Of a stretch of DNA of 64,000 nucleotides, positions 45,403-55,077 are shown piece after piece. Position 1 is the first letter of the stretch. Each line of letters opens with the position of its first letter. The DNA lies in contig NZ_CZQA01000001.1 of the NCBI RefSeq assembly GCF_001458735.1, forward strand, positions 1,054,001 to 1,118,000. Direction: 5' to 3'. Source of the stretch: Candidatus Nitrospira nitrosa (GTDB lineage Bacteria; Nitrospirota; Nitrospiria; Nitrospirales; Nitrospiraceae). The position numbers and the translations under genes were made by a program. Below the pieces are notes generated by a model, which did no database searches, was not told where the DNA came from, and worked only from the letters and a program-made list of their open reading frames with translations.

Positions 45403-46572
45403 ATGCAGGCCAGTATTTTCGTTGTCGATGACCAGCCTGCCTTTCGTGCTGCGCTGGAGAAACTCCTATCTCGTATGCAACATCGGGTACGGGCCTTCCA
45501 ATCCGGCGAGGAACTCCTTGCCGCTGTTGAGCATGACCCCCCGGACATGATCCTTCTGGACCTCAAAATGCCTGGGTTAGATGGCATCCAAGTTCTAGAG
45601 GCGCTTCGATTAAAAACGAGGGAGACACTCGTAGTCCTGTTGACAGCGTACGGAACAGTAGAGGACGCCGTCGAAGCCATGAAGCTCGGGGCCTTTGATT
45701 TTCTCATTAAGACGATTGATTTGGACGATGTTGAACGCGTGGTCAATCGGGCAGTCGAACATATTCAATTGCGGCGGCGGGTGTTCTATGACCATCAACA
45801 TCAAGCTGAACAATACAACCTCGGTGACCTCATTGCAGAAAGCCCCGCAATGAAGGCGATGGTTGGGCAACTACAGCACCTGGTGCAACTACCCAATGTG
45901 CCCGTCCTGTTAATGGGAGAGACCGGAACCGGAAAAGAGTATTTGGCCAAGGTCATTCACCATAGCAGCGCACGCGGGAAAGGTCCGTTCGTGAAGATTA
46001 GCTGTACGACGCTTTCTCCTCAGCGGTTTGAGCGAGACTTGTTCGGATATGAACGAGGGGCGTTCGCCGGGGCAGAGCGGAGGAAGCTGGGCTTGTTGGA
46101 TCAGGTGGATACCGGCACCCTGTTTATTGATGAAATCGGCGATCTCGACTTGTCCATGCAGGGGAAAGTTGTTGGAATCGTGCAGGACCAATCCTATCGG
46201 AGACTGGGTGGAACCGAGGATATCGTGGGAGATTTTCGTGTGATTGCGTCGTCGTATCGTGATCTCAAGACGGAAGTTGCGGCAGGGCGATTTCGGGAGG
46301 ATCTCTTCTATCGCCTCAACGTCGTGCCGCTTGTTGTGCCGCAGCTCAGAAATCGTAGAGAGGACATCATACCGCTCGCCAAGCTGTTTATGACGAAGTA
46401 TGGCGTGGAGCTTGGAAAGGAGGTTACCGATATCGATCCTCGAGCCGGTAAGACCCTTCAGCAGTATGAATTCCCTGGCAATGTGCGTGAACTGCAAAAC
46501 ATGATAGAACGAGCAATGATGTTGTCTGTCGGTCGAACCTTGACTCCCGGTGACCTCCCTGGTGCTTATTAG
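45403..46572 (+). CDS. Degenerate sigma54-type response regulator lacking the DNA-binding domain
   Basis: 389 residues from ATG 45403. Receiver domain (1-120) with acidic pair D9-D10, phospho-acceptor D53 and Lys in FLIKTID near 103. AAA+ domain (140-375) with Walker A GETGTGKE (172-179) and Walker B FIDE near 241-244. The sigma54-contact loop reads GAFAGA (219-224) instead of GAFTGA, and the usual ATNR segment is ASSYRD. The frame ends right after the AAA+ lid, so no helix-turn-helix is present. It aligns without gaps to the intact regulator at 48600 through this region. I infer it cannot activate transcription itself and may act as a phosphate sink or mixed-oligomer modulator. Confidence 0.85.
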   Translation: MQASIFVVDDQPAFRAALEKLLSRMQHRVRAFQSGEELLAAVEHDPPDMILLDLKMPGLDGIQVLEALRLKTRETLVVLLTAYGTVEDAVEAMKLGAFDFLIKTIDLDDVERVVNRAVEHIQLRRRVFYDHQHQAEQYNLGDLIAESPAMKAMVGQLQHLVQLPNVPVLLMGETGTGKEYLAKVIHHSSARGKGPFVKISCTTLSPQRFERDLFGYERGAFAGAERRKLGLLDQVDTGTLFIDEIGDLDLSMQGKVVGIVQDQSYRRLGGTEDIVGDFRVIASSYRDLKTEVAAGRFREDLFYRLNVVPLVVPQLRNRREDIIPLAKLFMTKYGVELGKEVTDIDPRAGKTLQQYEFPGNVRELQNMIERAMMLSVGRTLTPGDLPGAY

Positions 46573-46670
46573 GTTTTGACGGTTGTCGAGGCTTCGCTGG
46601 ATATGTGCCTGCAAGAAGGTTGGTTGCACGGTCTTTCGTATGAACCCGTGGCGGGAGAATAGTCACGCAC

Positions 46671-48596
46671 ATGCAAATCCTTTACAAGTTCCTCAATAAT
46701 CTTCCTATTCTTCCCAAGCTCCTTCTTATTCCTGCGGTTCCGTTGCTCTTCCTTCTCCTGTTAGGCGCGATGCTCTCGATGGACGTTCTCACGTTTTTCC
46801 ACGACGAAGAACGCCTGAACGAGCGCTATCTCCTTCAGAAGACGGCGGCTGAGTACATGCGATCAGTGGCCGATCTGGAGACGGCATTTCTCGGATATGC
46901 AATCACACGTGACAACAACTACTTCGAAGGATTTAAACAAAGACAAGCGACTCTCTATGCTTTCGAACGAGAACTGGTCGGCAAACTTCCAGAAGAAGAA
47001 GACCTGCAATTCAAGCAACTGCAAAGAGTGGTCTCCAAATCGGTTGAGGAAAAGGAAGAATTTGTTGGGGCGATTAAGGCGGGATCCTCAGCAGAGGCTA
47101 TTCGGTATATTCAAGAGGGGAAAAGTCGAGAAGTCATGGTTGAGATTCGCACCTGGATGAGACGCTTTGAGGAAATGGAACAGCAAACGACGCAACGGGA
47201 ACTGTCTGCGTTGAACTACGATCAGATCCGAACTATCTTTATCATATTGACCGGTGGAGTCGTGACCCTCGCGCTCATTACTCTGGGCCTCGCCGCCATC
47301 GCCAAATCAATCGTGGCTCCGCTCGTCCAACTATCTAAGGCCGTGAGCTCGGAAACGGGGGAAGCGATTCCCAACATTCCCGCGCTAGAGCGCAGAGACG
47401 AAATCGGGGAGCTGACAAAGGTTATGGGAGTGATGAGCGAACGGATTCGTCAAGATGTGGAAGAACTCCAACACTCCGAGTATTCACTCAGGAAGTTGAA
47501 TGCATCCTTGTCCGCCTCGGAAGCGAAGTATCGAGGATTGGTGGATCACGCCCCCGTCGGCATCGTCATCACGAAAGGCGTGAAGGTCACCTTCAGCAAT
47601 CGATACAATCAGCAGTTAGCAGGCCTTGACCCTGAGAAGGAGGTTGCGCCCACCACATTCCTTCAACACATTCATCCCGCCGACCGCAGTCAGGTCCTGA
47701 TGGCTTTTGCCCAGGCGGTAGCGGAAGGTCGACCGTGCGAAACGATTTTCCGATTTGTCCATGAAGACGGCAACGTACGCAAGATCCTCAGCCGACATGT
47801 TCCCATCATGGATTTGGACTCTTCCGATATTGTCTATGTGGGTTTCAATATTGATATTACGACCCTTGAAAGTCTACAGGTGCGATTGAGTCGGGCGGAA
47901 AACTTAGCGACACTGGGTCAGGTTGCGGCAGGCATCGCCCATGAGCTTAGAAATCCATTGGTCGGAATCGGTTCGACGGCCAAAGGGTTGTTGGATGACT
48001 TCGAGCCTACCGACACGAAGCGAAAAGAGGTCGAGGTGATCCTATCGGAAACGCGTCGGTTGGATCGAATCGTCAATGAAATCGTGGATTTTGCCCGGGT
48101 TCGCCGGATTACTCCGACCCGAGTCGATCTCATCCAACTGGTCGATGAAGTGGCAAACCTGCTGAAGCTGCAATTGGAACAGAAGCATCTCTCTGTCAAG
48201 GCAAACCTCTCACCCATGATCAGTGAAATTCATGCGGATCGTGACCAACTGAGACAAGTACTCCTGAACGTAGTGCACAACGCACTGGAGGCAACCTCCG
48301 ATGGAGGCCCTCCTATCCAAATCACGGCGGATGAGTTATTCCGAGAAGAACGGCCAGGGATTATGATTCAAATAAAAGATGCCGGACATGGAATTTCTCA
48401 GGAGCTGATTGGGCAGATCTTTCAGCCGTTCGTCACTTCTGGGAAACGTACTGGAACCGGATTGGGGCTTGCAATTTGCAGAAATATCATAGAGGCACAC
48501 GGGGGAGATATTTACGCCAGTAGTGAGATAGGAAAAGGGACAATTCTCGGTATCTGGATGCCGCTCGAGCAAGAACCGGTCTCAGCGAAGGGTTGA
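46671..48596 (+). CDS. Membrane histidine kinase (CHASE3-like, HAMP, PAS, HisKA, HATPase)
   Basis: 641 residues. Two membrane helices (about 15-37 and 187-210) enclose a helical periplasmic sensor of the CHASE3/four-helix type. Then HAMP (about 211-265), a PAS domain (about 283-400), the phospho-acceptor His424 in GIAHELRNPL, and a catalytic ATPase domain with NVVHNALEA (N box) and GTGLGLAI (G box) near the end. It is an NtrY/ZraS-like kinase. It ends 3 nt before the intact sigma54 regulator, so they are an obvious pair, and follows the degenerate regulator by 99 nt. The periplasmic signal is unknown. Confidence 0.92.
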   Translation: MQILYKFLNNLPILPKLLLIPAVPLLFLLLLGAMLSMDVLTFFHDEERLNERYLLQKTAAEYMRSVADLETAFLGYAITRDNNYFEGFKQRQATLYAFERELVGKLPEEEDLQFKQLQRVVSKSVEEKEEFVGAIKAGSSAEAIRYIQEGKSREVMVEIRTWMRRFEEMEQQTTQRELSALNYDQIRTIFIILTGGVVTLALITLGLAAIAKSIVAPLVQLSKAVSSETGEAIPNIPALERRDEIGELTKVMGVMSERIRQDVEELQHSEYSLRKLNASLSASEAKYRGLVDHAPVGIVITKGVKVTFSNRYNQQLAGLDPEKEVAPTTFLQHIHPADRSQVLMAFAQAVAEGRPCETIFRFVHEDGNVRKILSRHVPIMDLDSSDIVYVGFNIDITTLESLQVRLSRAENLATLGQVAAGIAHELRNPLVGIGSTAKGLLDDFEPTDTKRKEVEVILSETRRLDRIVNEIVDFARVRRITPTRVDLIQLVDEVANLLKLQLEQKHLSVKANLSPMISEIHADRDQLRQVLLNVVHNALEATSDGGPPIQITADELFREERPGIMIQIKDAGHGISQELIGQIFQPFVTSGKRTGTGLGLAICRNIIEAHGGDIYASSEIGKGTILGIWMPLEQEPVSAKG

Positions 48597-48599
48597 TCA

Positions 48600-49982
48600 A
48601 TGCGTGCAACAGTATTTGTGACAGACGATGAGCATGTCATTCGCACGGCGATCGTCAAGCGTCTGGCCAGACAGGGCCATGCTGCCGTCGGGTACGAATC
48701 CGGCGAGGCCTTGATGGAGGGTCTCCAGCATACGCACCCCGATCTTGTGCTTCTTGATCTCAAGATGTCCGGCATGAGCGGCCTGGAAGCGCTCAAGCAT
48801 GTCCGTCACCTCGCTCCCGCGGCCCTGGTGATCATGCTGACGGCCTATGGATCGGTGCAAGACGCTGTAGACGCGATGAAGTTGGGGGCGTATGACTTCC
48901 TGATCAAGACAGTCGATCTTGAAGGACTCGATGCCGTCACCGGTCGGGCGATCGATATGCTTCAGCTGCGGCGTCGTCTGGAAGCCGAGCTCAGCGGGCA
49001 GGCCAATCAGTTTCATCTGAGTAGTCTCGAAGCGCACAGCCCAGCGATGAAACACTTGTTGGAGCAGGTTCAAGGCGTAGCCGAGAATCCTAAGTCTTCT
49101 GTCATGCTGCTGGGTGAAACAGGGACAGGGAAAGAATTCCTGGCGAGAGTCATCCACCACAATGGGCAGAGATCAGGCGGTCCCTTTGTAGGGGTTAATT
49201 GCACCGCCATTCCTAAGGATTTGTTTGAAAGCGAGTTATTCGGGTACGAGCGAGGGGCATTTACGGGCGCCAACCAGCGCAAATTAGGCCTCCTGGAAAA
49301 GGCGGAGGGCGGCACCCTGTTTCTCGATGAAATCGGTGATTTGGATATGTCGATGCAGGCCAAGTTGCTGCGGGTGATCCAGGAGCGTTCGTTTCGGAGG
49401 CTCGGAAGCACCGACGATCTGGGCGTCGATTTCCGCCTAATTACGGCGACAAATCGAGAAATCAAAAAAGATGTAGAACATGGGCGGTTTCGGGAAGATC
49501 TCTACTTTCGACTCAATGTCGTTACATTTGAAATCCCGCCCCTTCGTAAACGAGTCGAAGATATCATTCCCCTTTGCCAGCGGACCATGGTGCGGTTTGC
49601 CCATGAGTTTGGTAAGCCGGTTCCGGAGCTTGATGCTGACACACGTTTGACTTTAGAGCGCTATCACTACCCGGGGAATATTCGGGAACTCGAGAATATT
49701 ATTGAACGGGCCATGATCTTTTGCTCCGGGCATGTATTGACGGCCGATTACCTCCCTCGTGAATTGCACGACACGGTGAAACAGACGACTAGTTCCGTAT
49801 CGGTCGGACAAGAACGACTGATCCGTATCGAAATGCAAGTCGGGAAACAAACGCTTGAGCAAATCGAGGAGTCGATTATCGAAGAAACCTTACGGCTAGC
49901 GGACTACAACAAGAGTCTCGCGGCCAAACAGCTGGGGCTCACACGGTTTTCGTTAGATCGACGGTTGAAAAAATACAACTGA
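48600..49982 (+). CDS. sigma54-dependent response regulator (NtrC family), intact
   Basis: 460 residues. Receiver (1-120) with phospho-acceptor D53; AAA+ domain with Walker A GETGTGKE (172-179), the sigma54-contact motif GAFTGA (219-224) and Walker B FLDE near 241-244. The C terminus (about 417-460) holds a Fis-type helix-turn-helix, EETLRLADYNKSLAAKQLGL (in pieces), followed by a basic end. It is coupled to the kinase gene. Such proteins bind palindromic sites 100-200 bp upstream and activate sigma54 promoters. It is my leading candidate for binding the GTGYR-N4-YRCAC sites in this island; no binding evidence exists. Confidence 0.94.
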   Translation: MRATVFVTDDEHVIRTAIVKRLARQGHAAVGYESGEALMEGLQHTHPDLVLLDLKMSGMSGLEALKHVRHLAPAALVIMLTAYGSVQDAVDAMKLGAYDFLIKTVDLEGLDAVTGRAIDMLQLRRRLEAELSGQANQFHLSSLEAHSPAMKHLLEQVQGVAENPKSSVMLLGETGTGKEFLARVIHHNGQRSGGPFVGVNCTAIPKDLFESELFGYERGAFTGANQRKLGLLEKAEGGTLFLDEIGDLDMSMQAKLLRVIQERSFRRLGSTDDLGVDFRLITATNREIKKDVEHGRFREDLYFRLNVVTFEIPPLRKRVEDIIPLCQRTMVRFAHEFGKPVPELDADTRLTLERYHYPGNIRELENIIERAMIFCSGHVLTADYLPRELHDTVKQTTSSVSVGQERLIRIEMQVGKQTLEQIEESIIEETLRLADYNKSLAAKQLGLTRFSLDRRLKKYN

Positions 49983-50179
49983 ACGGCAGCGCATGGATAT
50001 CGCAATCAGTTTTGTGCCTGTGATGTGCTTGAGCGAGTGAAGGGATTGATGCAGGGGGGGCGATCGTAACGAACGACAGCGATCGGTGACTCGTCGGATG
50101 GCACTCACCAAGGCGGGGGAGCCTTCGCTTGACTCATTACCGAGTACTAATCCAGCGCCGACCCAACCCGCGTTGTCGA

Positions 50180-50524
50180 TCAGGCCTGAGACGACTTCTT
50201 TTTGCCGAAATATTCTTGTCTGCTCACGGCGACGTCCGCGACATACATGAAGCCCGAGTGCCGCTCGAAAAGGGGCTTCAGCCCGGCCAGGATGGGTTCC
50301 ACCTTTTCTTCCGGGACGACCGTCAGGATCATTTCGAGGCTTTCTTGCTCGCTGAACATGAAATGCGCCTCCCGCACCCCATGGTGTCCTTTGCCGGAGA
50401 TATTGCCGATAATCGTGTACCCGCTGGCATGCACGCGATCCAGTAGTTCAGTCACGAACGCCCGGTGTTCGCCCGCGATGATCACACGAATTTCTTTCAT
50501 CGGATGCAAACGTAGCCCGCCCAT
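50180..50524 (-). CDS. PII-like protein of DAB locus 1
   Basis: 114 residues from ATG 50524, with AAAGGAG at good spacing. The body KEIRVIIAGEHRAF ... SGYTIIGNISGKGHHGVRE ... ESLEMILTVVPEEKVEPILAGLKPLF has the ferredoxin-like order of PII-like proteins with a Gly-Lys-Gly turn and a shortened T-loop. PII-like proteins beside bicarbonate transport genes (SbtB and carboxysome-associated PII) bind nucleotides or bicarbonate and gate transport. The gene lies 30 nt after dabA1 in the same operon, so control of this pump is the simplest role; ligand unknown. Confidence 0.75.
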   Translation of the reverse strand: MGGLRLHPMKEIRVIIAGEHRAFVTELLDRVHASGYTIIGNISGKGHHGVREAHFMFSEQESLEMILTVVPEEKVEPILAGLKPLFERHSGFMYVADVAVSRQEYFGKKKSSQA

Positions 50525-50554
50525 CGATCTACTCCTTTCCGGTCTCCAATGTGA

Positions 50555-53500
50555 TCACGATGTCACCACCGATTCTTCCTGCACGATCCGAACCCATTCC
50601 CCGTTTGGTCGATAGCGATACCAGTCTCCACCCTCTGGGTCGAGGACGATCAGGTGAACCCATTCGTTGTGATAATAATGCTGAAGAACTTCATGCCGGG
50701 CAATCAGTTTTTCGATTCCGCGCCGAGGCGCTTCGACGATTGTCAGTAACCGCATCGGCTCGTGGTACGGCATCTCCCCGTTCATCACGGTTTGTCGCGC
50801 CAATCCGAGTCGAAGATCACTCCAGGGGCCGGACATGATGCCGAACCGTCCAACCACATTGTGATAGATCTTGCTGCCGCTGCCGTACACTTCGTTATCG
50901 ACGGCAGAGAAATAGTGTTCCATGTTGATCCATTGTGCAACAACCTGAGGAGCGGTCAACAAGACCTCAAGGAAACGAGTCGTCGGGTCCTCTCGATAGT
51001 CATACGAGTGCAGAAACATCCGACCATTGAAGTCTAGTCCTTTCGTCAGTTCGCGACGACCGATCAGGAACGTGGTATTGCCGGAGAGCCCCCACTCGGG
51101 GCGAACTTGACTCCAGTCCACACTGCGCCGGCGCACATGGGCGGTGGCTTGTGATTCGTCCAGCGGCTGCTGAATCTCCGGGAATCGTCCGCATCGCTCA
51201 TGGCTCGCCAATTCCGCAGCCTCCCTGAGATCTTCCTGGAGTCGCGCAAGGTCGGCGCGATGGGTCGGAGGCACATCTTCGAGGTCGAATAATCGGACAG
51301 CGTCTGTGGTGGTATCCATCTGGCCGGCGAGGAAGTGTGTGTCGGAAGGGATATCAAGCCCGGCCTTCCGTAAACGTGCACGGACCTTGTCATGATTTGC
51401 CATCATGGCGAGGACGCGGGCATTGGGTTGTCCTTCATTCCCTCCGCACGCGCCACAGTCGAGCGCTGACTCATAGGGATTATTGTCCGATGTGCTGCCA
51501 TGTGCACAGAACAGAATGAGCCGAGCAAAGTTCTTTGTCAGTCCCATCATCCGCAAGGCGGTCTCGACGGTCAAAGTCTGCTCCTCCAGGGTGAAGCCGG
51601 TTCTGGTCAGCCGTTCCTTGTGCCGTGAGGACGCACGAGGGTTCACGTCGTACTCTCGTTGGAGTACCAGAACAAACGTGTCGAGCGCGTCTGCCTTCAA
51701 GCCGGCGACCTCTGCCTCGGCAAGGAAACTGGGATCCTGCTCGCCTCCAGCTTGAAGGGCCCGCTGGCGAAGCCCTTCGATAAGCGACGGGGTGATATGA
51801 ATACTCCGTAATCCAAGGCGCTCCTGAATCGCCACCCGTATCAGCTTTTGATGCTCGACTGTCAGCATCTCAGAGGTATCCGTCGGGGACAACTTGTTGA
51901 CGGTCAGGGTGGTCGGGAGGGAGGGCACGAATTGTCGTTGTAGCCATCTCGTGACACGCCGATAGAGCAATGGAAGAAGAGTCTTCCCGAAAATTGGAAG
52001 GCTGTAAAACCAGCCGATGGACTCGACCATGACGTAAGGGGTAATGACGTTTTCCTTCAGGTCGTGCAGCAATGTGTGGCCCGCATGGACCCACTTCGTC
52101 CAAACCTGATGTTGCGAGACCTTGTGATCCAGATAGCTTCGCGGGATCTCCCGGACTTCGTTCTTGGCTCGCATGATAACGGGGAACTGTTCCGTCTCAT
52201 GCTCTTTTCCCCAGGCGCGGTACCGGATGAAGGCGGCAAAGAAGCCGGCGAAGCCATAGGTCTCATGCGGGCCGATTGACTCCAGGTGACGACGAAATGG
52301 CTCGGATCGGACATCGATGCAATACACGGACTGTGAATAGGGGCGAAGGGGAAGCGTTGTCGGCTTCTCCGTGCGCTCCTGTTTGGACGCGGAAATGAGT
52401 TGTTCAAGCAATGGCGCATGATAGCCGGCTTCAAAGGCCTTCAGCCAAACGATTCCATGGTCCGCTTCGGGGAAAGCTTCGATCCATTCGATGACCTGTT
52501 TCAATGCCTGTGGTTCACTCTCGACCAGTTGTTCATCGAGAATCTCGAGAGATCGGCTCAGGGCGAGAAGTCGTCGAGCATTTCCACGCCGACGCGCGGC
52601 TTGGTGCCTGGGAACCACCTCCGTACGATAGCGCGTGAGTACCGTGTTCCAGCCTTGTCCTTTCCGATGGGCAAGCCGATCGACTTCTTCAGCGTAGAGC
52701 GCGGGCAGATGGCCGGCGATCCGCTGTCGTCGCAAGTAGTACTCCTCTGAATAGTCACGCATATAGGCGACGATCTCGTCGAATCGTCCTTGAATATCCA
52801 AGTACTCTCGACAGGCCGCCTGCACGAGCTCACGGGCATACCACAGGCGAATGGCGAGGAACTTCACAAGACCGACCGGGTGGGCTTGCTGCCAGGGATA
52901 GTCGCGTTCTTCTCCTCGCCATTTGATAAAGCCGGCCCACCCTGGTAGGGCGGTCAACTGGAGCGATAAATAGTCTTGTCGCAGTTCCATCGGAATGCCC
53001 AACAGGTCCAGGCTTTCCAGCAGAGTGTCTTCTGGATGATCCGGGAGTGCTGCGATCTTGCGTCGACTGTTGGTAATCCCGATGAGTGACCATTCTTGAG
53101 CGGCCAGGCGTTTCCACGACTGGTACAGTCCCTCGTCACGGTCGGACATGGCCCACGCGGCATGCCCTTCGTCAAGAAAGGCCGAGCACCACTTGATCAT
53201 TTGATCATTGATGGTTTGGACGATTGAGGTGCCAAGGGTGTCGTCACACCAGTGAGACAGGGTGAGCCACCGGCAGAGCGCGGAATGGTTGGTCTCCACG
53301 ATTTTTTTCACGCGATCGTCAAGGGAAGGAGTCTCAAGGACATGCTCCAGCTTCCCAGCAATCCGCTCAATTAGATCCCGGTCAGAATCTTCCAGCTGAT
53401 CGTCGAGTGGTTCTCGCACCGAGGAACAGATCCCTTCCGTCAGGCAAGCCCGCAAGACTTCTCCGTGGGTTATTGATCGAGATCCCAGGACGATCGTTCG

Positions 53501-53791
53501 ATCGCTTGCCAGCGGCTGCAAGGCCGCGTCCAGGTGCTCCACCCGAATGCGACCGGATGTGACGTAGGCACGATAGAGGTTGCTTGGGAGATAGCCGTCC
53601 CCATTCAAGAACTGCTTGCCGCGCCGGACCGTTTCTTCGAAGGGGAGGTATTCCAGGCTATGCAACGGATTGTGGTGGACGAATGTCCGCATCGGCCAGT
53701 ATTGCGCGATGATTTCGCCCGCAAGGCGGACGATGCCGCGGAGTTCCATCCGTTTCGACTCAAGATCCATCGATTCATTCACTGGTGCCAT
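50555..53791 (-). CDS. dabA: DabA1 (DUF2309), inorganic carbon transport subunit
   Basis: 1078 residues from ATG 53791, which overlaps the stop of the upstream gene by 13 nt; a longer GTG start at 53848 exists but is poorly supported. DUF2309 proteins are the carbonic-anhydrase-like cytoplasmic half of the DAB pump. The zinc and catalytic residues of the family are visible: Cys491 with Asp493 in YCIDVRSE, His764 in FCAHGSTS and a Cys 15 residues later in LDCGACGG. The enzyme is thought to hydrate CO2 one way, driven by the ion flux of DabB. This copy belongs to a four-gene operon: dabB1, a NuoM/N-like gene, dabA1 and a PII-like gene. Confidence 0.94.
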   Translation of the reverse strand: MAPVNESMDLESKRMELRGIVRLAGEIIAQYWPMRTFVHHNPLHSLEYLPFEETVRRGKQFLNGDGYLPSNLYRAYVTSGRIRVEHLDAALQPLASDRTIVLGSRSITHGEVLRACLTEGICSSVREPLDDQLEDSDRDLIERIAGKLEHVLETPSLDDRVKKIVETNHSALCRWLTLSHWCDDTLGTSIVQTINDQMIKWCSAFLDEGHAAWAMSDRDEGLYQSWKRLAAQEWSLIGITNSRRKIAALPDHPEDTLLESLDLLGIPMELRQDYLSLQLTALPGWAGFIKWRGEERDYPWQQAHPVGLVKFLAIRLWYARELVQAACREYLDIQGRFDEIVAYMRDYSEEYYLRRQRIAGHLPALYAEEVDRLAHRKGQGWNTVLTRYRTEVVPRHQAARRRGNARRLLALSRSLEILDEQLVESEPQALKQVIEWIEAFPEADHGIVWLKAFEAGYHAPLLEQLISASKQERTEKPTTLPLRPYSQSVYCIDVRSEPFRRHLESIGPHETYGFAGFFAAFIRYRAWGKEHETEQFPVIMRAKNEVREIPRSYLDHKVSQHQVWTKWVHAGHTLLHDLKENVITPYVMVESIGWFYSLPIFGKTLLPLLYRRVTRWLQRQFVPSLPTTLTVNKLSPTDTSEMLTVEHQKLIRVAIQERLGLRSIHITPSLIEGLRQRALQAGGEQDPSFLAEAEVAGLKADALDTFVLVLQREYDVNPRASSRHKERLTRTGFTLEEQTLTVETALRMMGLTKNFARLILFCAHGSTSDNNPYESALDCGACGGNEGQPNARVLAMMANHDKVRARLRKAGLDIPSDTHFLAGQMDTTTDAVRLFDLEDVPPTHRADLARLQEDLREAAELASHERCGRFPEIQQPLDESQATAHVRRRSVDWSQVRPEWGLSGNTTFLIGRRELTKGLDFNGRMFLHSYDYREDPTTRFLEVLLTAPQVVAQWINMEHYFSAVDNEVYGSGSKIYHNVVGRFGIMSGPWSDLRLGLARQTVMNGEMPYHEPMRLLTIVEAPRRGIEKLIARHEVLQHYYHNEWVHLIVLDPEGGDWYRYRPNGEWVRIVQEESVVTS

Positions 53792-55077
53792 GGAATCGCT
53801 CGCGAGAAAGTTCCAGCCATCGACTGAGTTGCCGTCGACGTCCACCACTCAATGGGGGCAAGTCCCAACACGGTGAGGATGACGATCGTCATGGTTAGTG
53901 CAGCCCATTCTTGTTGCACCACATCACGATATCGAAGATCACCTCGCCTGGTCCCGAACAACAATCGTTGCACCGCACTCAGGAGATACCAGGAAGCTGC
54001 CAGCCAGGCCGACAACATGATCATCAGGCCGATGAGTGAGGGAATAGGTGAGTGGAGCAGTAATCCCATCAATCCGGCGAAGACGCCGAAGGGGGGAAGC
54101 CCCATCGCGGCCAGTGCCAAAAGAGACAACAGGACGGCATAGCGCGGCATCGAGGAGGCCAATCCGCTGATCGAGGACGGATCGACGTCGTCGCCGTATC
54201 GCGTCCGAATGATTTGCCAGGCAATCAGTAGTCCGCACGTAGCAAGGCCGATGGATGCGACGAAGACGGCGGCGCGAGACGTCGCCAGGCTCGATGCTGC
54301 GGTATGCCACCAGAGCATGGAAAAGAAGGAGAGACTGGAATAAGACAGCATGAGCCGAATACGAGTTTGTGCCAGGGCCTTGACGGCGCCATACAGCCCT
54401 CCGATCAACGCAAGGAGGCCGACAATACCGGTGACCGCCGTGGGTACGGTCTGAAGGGCTGAGGCCATGACGTGCAGGCCGACGGCGGGAAGAAGAAATG
54501 CCGAGAAAGAGGGAAGATTGCCGGGCAGTCTGGTGAGCGCCGTCAAGTAGCCGATATGGAACGGCAGGAGCGGGATCAGTACTGCCGCCGTCATCAAGGC
54601 ACCAAACGACGAAAGCGAAGGGTTCGTCAGTGTGACGACCACTCCAAGTGCAGTGAGATAAAACAGGCTGATCCCCCACCATGAAATCGGCCACAAGATC
54701 GTATGGTAACGCATCAAAAGGCCGGCCATGGTCACCAATAATGCCAAGAGGAACAGCTGACTCAAGGGAGCCGGATGGGCGATGACACCGATTCCCAGTC
54801 CGAGACAGATCAAGGTCATCAGCCAGGACAGACGGTGGTCCTTCTGGACCGGCTGCCCCAAGATGGAGATCATGGCCACGACCGGGAGCAGACCAAGGAG
54901 TAAGGCGCCTTCCGGTAAGTTCGTTTTAAGTTTTAGAATCGGGGCTACCGTGATGAGGGACCAGATGATGCATGATTTCTTCAGCTGTGGCACGTCTTCC
55001 CAGAGCAGCCGACCGGCCAAGGCGCCGATGAGCGGAATGCAGGTGGCAAGCCAAGAAAAAAGAACCGCACTCGTCAT
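53779..55077 (-). CDS. NuoM/NuoN-like proton-channel subunit, extra DAB component
   Basis: 432 residues from ATG 55077, which overlaps the dabB1 stop (ATGA). About a dozen membrane helices with segments typical of the Mrp/Nuo antiporter-like family: PLLPFHIGYLTALTR, RLMLSYSSLSFFSML and the MGLPPFGVFAGLMGLL block. The usual Lys before the PFH segment and the W-L-P-x-A-H turn are not kept, so the channel is divergent. Two-gene DAB systems do not contain such a protein, and locus 2 in this window lacks it. It probably forms a second ion path or a scaffold in the complex. Confidence 0.8.
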   Translation of the reverse strand: MTSAVLFSWLATCIPLIGALAGRLLWEDVPQLKKSCIIWSLITVAPILKLKTNLPEGALLLGLLPVVAMISILGQPVQKDHRLSWLMTLICLGLGIGVIAHPAPLSQLFLLALLVTMAGLLMRYHTILWPISWWGISLFYLTALGVVVTLTNPSLSSFGALMTAAVLIPLLPFHIGYLTALTRLPGNLPSFSAFLLPAVGLHVMASALQTVPTAVTGIVGLLALIGGLYGAVKALAQTRIRLMLSYSSLSFFSMLWWHTAASSLATSRAAVFVASIGLATCGLLIAWQIIRTRYGDDVDPSSISGLASSMPRYAVLLSLLALAAMGLPPFGVFAGLMGLLLHSPIPSLIGLMIMLSAWLAASWYLLSAVQRLLFGTRRGDLRYRDVVQQEWAALTMTIVILTVLGLAPIEWWTSTATQSMAGTFSRAIPWHQ

